5,125 nt of DNA from a bacterium (GTDB taxonomy: Bacteria > CG03): the NCBI GenBank assembly GCA_013791675.1, contig VMTI01000140.1, positions 1 to 5,125 on the forward strand. Direction: 5' to 3'. The notes beneath the pieces are model-generated. The model saw nothing but the letters and a program-made list of their open reading frames with translations. It had not been told where the DNA came from and did no database searches. Both the position numbers and the translations under genes were made by a program. Position 1 is the first letter of the stretch. The number at the start of each line of letters is the position of its first letter. Shown here one piece after another: positions 1-5,125 of the stretch.

Positions 1-57
1 AACCGCACCCAGGCCGTTTTGAAAGCCATAAAGCTCGGCCTCATAAGCGGCGAATAA
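1..57 (+). CDS. C-terminal end of a LuxR/NarL-type DNA-binding protein (partial)
   Basis: Only the last 18 codons and the TAA stop are in the window; the gene begins upstream. The residues NRTQAVLKAIKLGLI match the final part of the LuxR/GerE helix-turn-helix domain, where an 'xRTQAVxxAxxxGLI' stretch forms the last helix and ends the domain close to the protein's C-terminus. By family knowledge this is most likely a NarL/FixJ-type response regulator or another LuxR-type transcription factor; the N-terminal sensor or receiver domain cannot be seen. A hairpin with a T-run follows within ten bases, so its transcript probably ends before the ankyrin gene. The family call rests on a short but characteristic stretch. 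Confidence 0.72.
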   Translation, partial: NRTQAVLKAIKLGLISGE

Positions 58-65
58 CCCCCAGC

Positions 66-87
66 GGGGACAGCTCCCCCTTTTTTT
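66..87 (+). terminator. Rho-independent terminator after the LuxR-type gene
   Basis: GGGGA (66-70) pairs with TCCCC (75-79) across a four-base CAGC loop. One C and a run of seven T follow (81-87). The stem is only 5 bp but GC-rich, and it lies nine bases after the TAA stop, where an intrinsic terminator is expected. Confidence 0.65.
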
Positions 88-114
88 GACAATCTTTAAA
101 TCCGCTTTTATCTT
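86..114 (+). promoter_or_regulatory. Candidate sigma-70-type promoter for the ankyrin gene or operon
   Basis: A perfect TTGACA sits at 86-91 and, after a 17-base spacer, TATCTT (4 of 6 matches to TATAAT) at 109-114. Transcription would start near 121, at the edge of the dispersed repeat and about 77 bases ahead of the ankyrin ATG. The -35 box uses the last two T of the terminator T-run. A second possible -10, CATAAT, lies inside the repeat at 153-158 but has no -35 at normal spacing. This is a motif match only. Confidence 0.3.
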
Positions 115-122
115 TTTTATGC

Positions 123-165
123 ATAGGTCTAATTACTTACAGTAAAAAGGGACATAATACCCTGT
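123..165 (+). repeat. Dispersed direct repeat, copy 1
   Basis: The element has two conserved blocks. ATAGGTCTAATTACT is at 123-137, and a 22-base block beginning AAAAAGGG and ending ATAATACCCTGT is at 144-165, with a six-base non-conserved spacer between. The same arrangement recurs in the same orientation at 4757-4798, with a five-base spacer and two differing bases in the second block. AGGG and CCCT can form a 4-bp stem over an eight-base AT-rich loop. Both copies lie just after a terminator and shortly before the next gene. Function is unknown: it could be an operator or promoter element, or a remnant of a short mobile repeat. Confidence 0.8.
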
Positions 166-197
166 CGCGGGATTGAGCAAAAAAGTAAACTTGCCCT

Positions 198-1295
198 ATG
201 AAATTAGTGATAAAAACATCAGACACCTGCGCGGGAAAAATTATCTTTTTTCTTTGCTGTCTGTTTGTGAGCGCTGTCTCCGCGGGACAGTTGTCCGCGG
301 GACAGATGGAAGAAATTCTTTGCAACGCCATCAGGGAAAATAATATCAGTAAAGTTGAGAGAGCAATTTTCGCGGGAGCGGATATAAATGTAAAGGATGA
401 ATTGGGATGGACGCCGCTCATGGCCGCAGCGTTTAACGACTATTTTGATATAGCGCGGCTTCTTATTGAAAAAGGCGCCGATGTAAACGCGAAGACCCCG
501 CAGGGCTTTACGGCTCTGATTATTGCCGCCGGCGAGAAATCTTTGCTGGTATCCCGGCTTCTTACGGTCAACGGCGCTGATGTAAACGCTCAAACAGAAA
601 CAGGCCTCACTTCTTTGATGGTTTCCGTTTCCAGGCAAGCAAATTCTTTATCAGGCTGGCTGCTTGAAATGGGAGCTGACCCCTATTTGAAAGACCTCTC
701 GGGGAAAACGGCTATTATGATAGCCGAAGAAAAAGGTTATGACGAAATGGTTTCCCTGCTGGGTAAATATCGTGGAAACTTTTACGCGCAGAAAAAAAGT
801 TTACCTATTAAAGATTCCGCGGGCATTCAAAATTTCGGCGTGACGTCACGCCACGGCGCACTTCCCGCTGCGTCCGCCGTTTTAGGTGTGGATGATAATT
901 GCGAAAAGCTTGTTAAAGCGGTGAGAAATAATTCTCTTGAAATGGTGAAACTGCTCATTAGCCAAAAAGCCGATGTAAATTTCAAAAACAAAGAAGGCAT
1001 AACGTCTCTTATGTGGGCGGCTTTCAATAATTCTCCGGAAATAATAAGTCTCCTTATAGAAAACGGCGCTGATGTGAACGCACGGACTAAAGACGGAGTG
1101 ACGGCTTTGATTTTCGCGGCGGGAACAAATTCACTGAAAGCGGCGAAAATTCTGCTGGAAAACGGAGCCGATGTGAACGCTGTCACAAGGCACGGTGTAA
1201 CCGCTATAATGTCCGCTGATTCAAATAAATTCAGGGAGATGATAACTCTACTGGCGGATAGCGGAGCAAAATACCGCTGGATTTCGTTTTACTGA
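198..1295 (+). CDS. Exported ankyrin-repeat protein with duplicated repeat block
   Basis: A 365-residue protein. Residues 1-29 look like a signal peptide: Lys at 2, 6 and 14, a hydrophobic core at 15-27 and a V-S-A site after Ala29. The mature protein is almost entirely ankyrin repeats, protein-binding modules with a 33-residue period marked by 'GADVNA' loops and 'G.T.LM.AA' turns. Residues 38-190 hold about five repeats, 191-234 form a non-repeat linker, and 235-357 hold about four more. The second block aligns without gaps to 38-160 at a constant offset of 197 residues, so it arose by internal duplication. No enzymatic domain is visible. With a signal peptide and no lipobox or further membrane segment, it is probably periplasmic or secreted; its partner is unknown. 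ATG 198 is the first usable start after an in-frame TAA at 186-188, but no good Shine-Dalgarno sequence precedes it. A 69-base gap without a terminator separates it from the propeller gene, suggesting co-transcription. Confidence 0.9.
   Translation: MKLVIKTSDTCAGKIIFFLCCLFVSAVSAGQLSAGQMEEILCNAIRENNISKVERAIFAGADINVKDELGWTPLMAAAFNDYFDIARLLIEKGADVNAKTPQGFTALIIAAGEKSLLVSRLLTVNGADVNAQTETGLTSLMVSVSRQANSLSGWLLEMGADPYLKDLSGKTAIMIAEEKGYDEMVSLLGKYRGNFYAQKKSLPIKDSAGIQNFGVTSRHGALPAASAVLGVDDNCEKLVKAVRNNSLEMVKLLISQKADVNFKNKEGITSLMWAAFNNSPEIISLLIENGADVNARTKDGVTALIFAAGTNSLKAAKILLENGADVNAVTRHGVTAIMSADSNKFREMITLLADSGAKYRWISFY
279..305 (+). repeat. 12-bp direct repeat at the signal-peptide cleavage site
   Basis: TCCGCGGGACAG occurs at 279-290 and again at 294-305, 15 bases apart, so the repeat is in frame and encodes S-A-G-Q twice (residues 28-31 and 33-36). 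It duplicates the predicted signal peptidase site, creating a second possible S-A cleavage point five residues downstream. Confidence 0.75.
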
Positions 1296-1364
1296 TTAAG
1301 CCTGTTGGCCTGTTAATTCATAAATGAAAACAAATACCCCTCAATCCCCTTTTCTACAAGGCGA

Positions 1365-3413
1365 ATGATAATTCGCCCGCGGCATTTCGTCGCGCTTGCT
1401 TTTTTACTTTTTTCAAACACTTTTGTCCGCGCGGGCGATTGGACAAATTATACAACATTAAACACGTCGGAAGGCCTTGGCAGTAATAAAATAAGAGCTC
1501 TTGTTTCGGATGCTGACGGGAATAAGTGGTTTGCTACTGACGGCGGCGGCGCAAGCAGATTTGACGGAGCAAACTGGATACCGTACAAGATTACCGATGG
1601 CCTCGCCAACAACTATGTGTTTGATATAGCGGTTGCGGGGAACATTCTGTGGTTTGCCACCGGCGGCGGTGTGAGCAGGTACGCGAACGGCAGCTGGACG
1701 ACTTATACGGAAATCAACGGCCTCGCCGAAAATTACGTGATATCTATTGCTTCGGACACGACCGGCGGAATCTGGTGCGGAACATTCAACAGGGGCGTGA
1801 GCAAATTTGATGGTGCCGCTTGGACGACATATACGGCTTTGGACGGCCTTGCCGGCAACAGGGTACAGGCCATAGCCGTGGAGACAAACGGCACAAAATG
1901 GTTCGGAACCAATCTTGGCGTGAGCAGTTTCTTTTATCCGGACTGGACGACTTATACTACAGCGGATGGGCTTGCCTGTAATGACGTGAGAGCAATTGCG
2001 CTCGAGGGCGTTAATAATAAATGGTTCGCGACTTACGGGGGAGGAGTGAGCAGATTTGACGGCTCCCTCTGGTCAACATACACCGCTGCCAATAGCGGCC
2101 TCGCGTCCGACTATGTTTTTTCGGTGACTGTGGACAGGGACGGCAATAAGTGGTTCGGCACAAATAAGGGCGTAAGTAAATTTGACGGCGCATCCTGGAC
2201 GACATATACATCCGCCGACGGCCTGGCGGAAAACAATGTGTATGCAGCTTTTATCGAAAAAAGAATAAGGTGGTTTGGAACAGACGGAGGCGCGAGTAAA
2301 TTTGACGACGGCAGTATAACGATAAGCGGCTATGTGAAACATTTCCTGGAAGCAGGCGTGGGCGGCGTGACAGTGGAACTGACGGGAAGAGATAATATGT
2401 CCGCCGTAACGGACGCGGACGGCTTTTACAGTTTTAACGCACTTGACTGGGGCGATTACCTTATAACACCCGTCAAAAGCGGTTATGAATTTAATCCTGC
2501 GAGTATAAGTACAAGTTCGCTGCGCGCGGATTTTGTGTCTCAGAATTTTACCGGAAACCGGCCTCCCGATATACCTTCATTCCCGTCGCCGTCTGACGGA
2601 GAAATAAATGTATCCACATCAACGGCGCTCATCTGGAGCGGAGGAGATCCCGATGCCGGAGATACGGTGGTTTACGATGTGTATTTGTCCACATTTTCCC
2701 CTCCGGTTTTTAGGGCGGGCGGCGCAGGTTTAACTTATTCGCCGGAAGAGCTTGAAGCCGGAAGCGTTTATTACTGGAAGATAATCGCCAAAGATAATTA
2801 TGGCGGGGAGACGGAAGGCGAAGTGTGGCAGTTCACGGCTTTACCAAAGCCCGAAACTCTTTACTTTATAAAAGGCCGTGTGAAAAATACCGCGGGCGGG
2901 GGGCTTGCTTCGGCCGCAATAACAATCACCGGAAACGCGTCTTCTTTAGTTCTTACGGATTCGGACGGTTATTATGAATTTACGGGACTTAGCCTCGGCG
3001 ATTACACGGTCACGCCTGTAAAAGAAAACTATCTTTTTGCTCCGCCCTCTCTAAATTTTTTTCCGCTTAGTGAAGACGCTTCAGAACAGGATTTTACGGC
3101 TTCGGGAATAATAACTGAATCCGGCGGCAGCGGCGTCATTGGCGGCGCTGCCGGATATGTCCGGCCCAGGTCGGGAGAAAAAGCGAAAATAGTGCTGAAC
3201 TCCTCGGCGCCGGGAGATGTGAGTATAAAAATTTACACACTGGACCGCCGTCTTGTGTGGGAGACTTCCCTTTATGTTTCGGCTTTTTCGCAGCAGAATG
3301 TGTTTTGGGACTGCAAAAATAAATCAGGGCAGGAAATAGCCTCAGGCATATATCTTGTTAATATTTCCGGCGCGGGGATTGACTTGCAGAGAAAAGTGGC
3401 GGTGATACGGTGA
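1365..3413 (+). CDS. Secreted seven-bladed propeller protein with FlgD-like/T9SS-type C-terminal domain
   Basis: A 682-residue protein. Residues 1-23 are a signal peptide (Arg4/Arg6, hydrophobic core, cleavage after V-R-A). Residues 25-315 are seven repeats of 38-45 residues with the pattern 'WTTYT..DGLA.N.V..I..D..G.KWFGT..GVS.FDG', matching the two-component-regulator propeller family (Reg_prop) and making a complete seven-bladed beta-propeller. Next come a carboxypeptidase-regulatory-like domain (about 319-396), a fibronectin-III-like domain (398-493, with 'YYWKIIAKDNYGG') and a second regulatory-like domain (501-578) resembling the first. After a Gly/Ser linker (586-596), residues 597-682 match the FlgD-Ig-like or type IX secretion type-A sorting domain ('VSIKIYTLDRRLV', 'W D', 'SGIYLVNI', terminal 'RKVAVIR'). 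No kinase or enzymatic domain is present. I infer surface-attached or secreted cargo for binding or adhesion. AAGG lies only three bases before the ATG, a weak ribosome site. Its stop overlaps the start of the PorV-like gene. Confidence 0.9.
   Translation: MIIRPRHFVALAFLLFSNTFVRAGDWTNYTTLNTSEGLGSNKIRALVSDADGNKWFATDGGGASRFDGANWIPYKITDGLANNYVFDIAVAGNILWFATGGGVSRYANGSWTTYTEINGLAENYVISIASDTTGGIWCGTFNRGVSKFDGAAWTTYTALDGLAGNRVQAIAVETNGTKWFGTNLGVSSFFYPDWTTYTTADGLACNDVRAIALEGVNNKWFATYGGGVSRFDGSLWSTYTAANSGLASDYVFSVTVDRDGNKWFGTNKGVSKFDGASWTTYTSADGLAENNVYAAFIEKRIRWFGTDGGASKFDDGSITISGYVKHFLEAGVGGVTVELTGRDNMSAVTDADGFYSFNALDWGDYLITPVKSGYEFNPASISTSSLRADFVSQNFTGNRPPDIPSFPSPSDGEINVSTSTALIWSGGDPDAGDTVVYDVYLSTFSPPVFRAGGAGLTYSPEELEAGSVYYWKIIAKDNYGGETEGEVWQFTALPKPETLYFIKGRVKNTAGGGLASAAITITGNASSLVLTDSDGYYEFTGLSLGDYTVTPVKENYLFAPPSLNFFPLSEDASEQDFTASGIITESGGSGVIGGAAGYVRPRSGEKAKIVLNSSAPGDVSIKIYTLDRRLVWETSLYVSAFSQQNVFWDCKNKSGQEIASGIYLVNISGAGIDLQRKVAVIR
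1440..2315 (+). repeat. Coding tandem repeats encoding the seven propeller blades
   Basis: Blade starts, taken at the Trp codon, fall at 1440, 1575, 1695, 1821, 1944, 2070 and 2196, so blades 3-7 repeat with an almost fixed 123-126 base period. The DNA itself is similar at these points: TGGACGAC followed by TTATAC or CATATAC recurs at 1695, 1821, 1944 and 2196, with a variant at 2070. Blades 1 and 2 are the most divergent. The nucleotide similarity suggests amplification or gene conversion among the later blades. Confidence 0.8.
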
Positions 3414-4720
3414 TTGTGGAACGAAGTTTTCCGCGGGGTATAATTGTTTTCTGTCTGGCTTTTATTTTAAGCGTAAAAACGCTTAATGCAGGAGCGGGCA
3501 CCTGCGCGGGGCATATATTGACTCAAAGCGCCGGCGCGCGGCCCGGCGCTTTGGCGGGAGCCTACACGGCATCTTCCGGCGTGGACGCGGTTCATTTTAA
3601 TCCGGCGGCGCTTGCGGGTATTGAAAATATGGAAATATCAACTCAATACCAGTCAGGCATAGCTGAGGATACCGGCGGAGCATTTGATTTGGCCGTACCG
3701 TTAGAGAATTTTGCCTTAGGCATCAATGCCGTTTATTACAGCGCCGGAAATATAGAGCTCATTTCGGAAACCGGAAAATACAGTAATGTAAAAGCTCAGC
3801 AGGACATTGTTATAGCTTTGTCGGCGGCGCGCGGTTTAGAATACGGCATCGCGGCGGGAGCGGGTTTGAAGATTCTGCGGTCAACGCTGGTTGAAGAATT
3901 TACAGCCGCCTCTTACGCGGCTGACGCTGGACTCCGGTGGGAAGTTCTGCCTGATATGTTTTCAGCCGCGGTTGCCTTAAATAATATAGGAACGGGATTG
4001 AAATACGATACTGTTAAAGAAAAACTGCCTGCTCTCTTGCGCGGCGGAATAGAATATAAACCGTTAGCGGGAGGGAAAAACGGAATCACGGTTACGGCTG
4101 ATATGGTGAAACGCTTTGCGGGCGGGAATGAAAAGAGCGTGGGGATTGAATATGCTGCTTCGGAAAAATATTTTATAAGAAGCGGGCTGAGTGATAACGG
4201 TGACCGGCGGGCGCCGTGTTTCGGCTTCGGCGCTGTTTTAAATAATATGCGGATTGATTACGCGTGGATTCCTGATTCCGAATTTGTGCCATCTCACAAA
4301 ATATCTTTTACATTGACGGGAAGAAAAATAGAGCATACTGAGAAAATAAAACCGCGGACAAAAACCGGCCTTATGAGTTTGAGTGAATATTTTGCGGAGT
4401 CAATGGAGTATTACAATGCGGGAGACTATAAAGCGGCTGAGAAAAAATTTCAGAAGATAATAAACGCTGTACCGGGCCATAAAGAGTCACATAAATATCT
4501 GAATCTGTGCAGAGAAAAAATCTACGGGGAATTTCCCGTCGCAAAAAAAGAGAAAATGGCGGCGAAATTTATTAAAAAAGCCGAAAAGCTGATTGAAAAG
4601 AAAAAATACGCCGACGCCGCGGAGTTTCTCGAAAAAGCGCTTATACTTGATCCGGAAAATAATCCGGCTGAAACAAAACTGAAAAAAGTGTATGAGGCAT
4701 TAAGTATTGCGCCTGATTGA
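3410..4720 (+). CDS. PorV/PorQ-family outer-membrane barrel protein with C-terminal TPR tail
   Basis: A 436-residue protein starting at GTG. Residues 1-27 form a signal peptide (Arg5/Arg9, hydrophobic core 10-22, cleavage near L-N-A/G). The segment from 39 to 70 carries the PorV/PorQ (FadL-like barrel) signature: 'SAGARPGALAGAY' followed by 'VDAVHFNPAALAGI' with its NPA motif. Alternating beta-strand sequence continues to about residue 304, as expected of an outer-membrane barrel. After a charged linker (305-320), residues 323-356 and 381-415 look like TPR helices ('YYNAGDYKAAEKKFQKIINAVPGH' type and 'KYADAAEFLEKALILDPEN'), a tail absent from classical PorV. PorV in Bacteroidota binds C-terminal sorting domains of type IX secretion cargo and hands them to the attachment machinery; other family members have unknown roles. 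The GTG overlaps the propeller gene's TGA (GTGA), implying translational coupling. A second GTG at 3416 is an alternative start. A strong hairpin follows the stop. Confidence 0.85.
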   Translation: MIVERSFPRGIIVFCLAFILSVKTLNAGAGTCAGHILTQSAGARPGALAGAYTASSGVDAVHFNPAALAGIENMEISTQYQSGIAEDTGGAFDLAVPLENFALGINAVYYSAGNIELISETGKYSNVKAQQDIVIALSAARGLEYGIAAGAGLKILRSTLVEEFTAASYAADAGLRWEVLPDMFSAAVALNNIGTGLKYDTVKEKLPALLRGGIEYKPLAGGKNGITVTADMVKRFAGGNEKSVGIEYAASEKYFIRSGLSDNGDRRAPCFGFGAVLNNMRIDYAWIPDSEFVPSHKISFTLTGRKIEHTEKIKPRTKTGLMSLSEYFAESMEYYNAGDYKAAEKKFQKIINAVPGHKESHKYLNLCREKIYGEFPVAKKEKMAAKFIKKAEKLIEKKKYADAAEFLEKALILDPENNPAETKLKKVYEALSIAPD

Positions 4721-4723
4721 AAG

Positions 4724-4754
4724 CAAAGGCGGCGGATGCCATCTGCCGCCTTTG
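4724..4754 (+). terminator. Strong hairpin terminator closing the three-gene unit
   Basis: CAAAGGCGGC (4724-4733) pairs perfectly with GCCGCCTTTG (4745-4754). The interior can extend the stem by a G-T wobble and GAT/ATC, leaving a three-base GCC loop and a stem of about 14 pairs. It starts three bases after the PorV-like stop. The descending arm ends in TTTGTT, a weak but adequate U-tract, and the ascending arm begins with an A-run, so it could also stop transcription from the opposite direction. Confidence 0.85.
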
Positions 4755-4756
4755 TT

Positions 4757-4798
4757 ATAGGTCTAATTACTGGGGCAAAAAGGGCAATAATACCCTGT
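4757..4798 (+). repeat. Dispersed direct repeat, copy 2
   Basis: The 15-base block of copy 1 recurs exactly at 4757-4771. After five unrelated bases (GGGGC) the second block follows at 4777-4798, differing from copy 1 only at two adjacent bases after AAAAAGGG. Flanking sequence on both sides is unrelated to that around copy 1, so the repeat boundaries are sharp. It lies two bases after the terminator stem and about 90 bases before the receiver-like gene. Confidence 0.8.
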
Positions 4799-4888
4799 TA
4801 TGGAAAGATGAAAGAGTTTAAAATGTGTTCAAGGCGTGTTGCATTGTCGGTAGGGTGAATAATAATGGTAAATAAAGGGGAAAGAAAT

Positions 4889-5125
4889 ATGGTGAAAGTT
4901 CTTCTTGTCGTCAGTGACAGGATAGAAATGACTTTGATGCGGTTTGCGCTGGAAAGCAACGGCTGCGAAGTTGAGGTGGCGACAAACGGATTTAGCGCCT
5001 TGAAAAAACTGGATGCTGAAAGTGCGCAGGGGCGCAAAGAAATGAAATATGATCTGCTGGTTACTTCGGAGAAACTGCCGGTTATGACAGGCGCGGATTT
5101 ATGCCGCGAGGTGAAAAAAATTAAA
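4889..5125 (+). CDS. Receiver-like domain protein lacking the phospho-acceptor Asp (partial, runs off the window)
   Basis: Seventy-nine codons are visible, open to the window edge. The ATG at 4889 has a purine-rich ribosome site (AAAGGGGAAAG, with GGGG at 4877-4880) eight bases upstream. The sequence follows the CheY-like receiver fold: strand 1 'VKVLLVV', 'FALESNGCEVEVATNGFSALKKL' for helix 1, strand 2 and helix 2, then strand 3 'YDLLVTSEKLPVMTGADLC', matching the usual 'YDLVLLDxxMPxMDGxxLC'. The phospho-acceptor position is Ser60 instead of Asp. The first acidic pair after strand 1 is Val8-Ser9, with only Asp10 retained. It therefore looks like a pseudo-receiver that cannot be phosphorylated in the usual way. 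Residues 42-53 are slightly longer than usual between helix 2 and strand 3. Any output domain is beyond the window. A possible weak promoter (TTGCAT 4839-4844, AATAAT 4861-4866) lies upstream. Confidence 0.8.
   Translation, partial: MVKVLLVVSDRIEMTLMRFALESNGCEVEVATNGFSALKKLDAESAQGRKEMKYDLLVTSEKLPVMTGADLCREVKKIK

Noticed and set aside
137..1186. Open frames on the minus strand opposite the ankyrin gene (137-421, 219-638, 827-1186).
   Set aside because: They mirror the periodic codons of the ankyrin repeats, have no recognisable domains, and lie antisense to a clearly coding gene.
1296..1364. Possible independent promoter or terminator between the ankyrin and propeller genes.
   Set aside because: No hairpin with T-run and no -35/-10 pair with good match and spacing is visible; only AT-rich sequence.
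1365..2310. Propeller protein as the sensor half of a hybrid two-component kinase.
   Set aside because: Propellers of this type often precede histidine kinases, but here no transmembrane helix, dimerisation or ATPase domain follows; the C-terminus is extracellular-type beta domains.
1440..2315. Regularly spaced repeats that could be mistaken for a CRISPR array.
   Set aside because: The 123-126 base period lies wholly in a coding frame and encodes propeller blades; there are no short identical repeats with unique spacers.
2011..2342. Two minus-strand open frames opposite the propeller repeats.
   Set aside because: They arise from the repetitive Trp/Thr/Tyr-rich coding DNA and show no protein family features.
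4800..4858. Tiny upstream open frames before the receiver-like gene: ATG GAA AGA TGA at 4800-4811, overlapping a 16-codon frame at 4808-4858.
   Set aside because: Neither has a correctly spaced ribosome site, and no attenuator hairpin or codon bias suggests a leader peptide.
4798..5037. A 79-codon minus-strand open frame opposite the last gene.
   Set aside because: The + strand here has a good ribosome site and clear receiver-fold motifs; the minus-strand product shows none and crosses the repeat boundary.

Overview
The window reads as bacterial chromosome of moderate G+C, with every gene on the + strand. Three genes encode proteins with N-terminal signal peptides, and two of them carry outer-surface hallmarks: a FlgD-like/type IX secretion sorting-type C-terminal domain and a PorV/PorQ-type beta-barrel. 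This points to a diderm (Gram-negative-type) bacterium. The mix of free-standing two-component-regulator-type propellers, PorV/PorQ proteins and exported ankyrin proteins is what I would expect from Elusimicrobiota, Omnitrophota or related candidate phyla. That placement is inference; no marker gene is present.

Layout. Positions 1-57 are the last codons of a gene ending in a LuxR/NarL-type DNA-binding helix, followed by a short GC hairpin and T-run (66-87). A promoter candidate overlaps the T-run, and then comes copy 1 of a short dispersed repeat (123-165). Next are three co-directional genes: an exported ankyrin-repeat protein (198-1295), a 682-residue secreted seven-bladed propeller protein with carboxypeptidase-regulatory-like, Fn3-like and FlgD-like domains (1365-3413), and a PorV/PorQ-type outer-membrane protein with a C-terminal TPR tail (3410-4720). 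The last two overlap by four bases (GTGA). A strong hairpin terminator (4724-4754) closes the unit. Copy 2 of the repeat follows directly (4757-4798), and the window ends inside a gene whose N-terminus is a receiver-like domain lacking the phospho-acceptor aspartate (4889 onward).

Working together. The simplest reading is a cell-surface module. The propeller protein would be secreted cargo with a C-terminal sorting domain, the translationally coupled PorV-like barrel its outer-membrane partner, and the ankyrin protein a periplasmic or exported binding protein. The most unusual structural point is that near-identical ~42-bp direct repeats bracket exactly these three genes. They could be shared regulatory sites, remnants of a small mobile repeat, or the edges of a module that moves or recombines as a unit.
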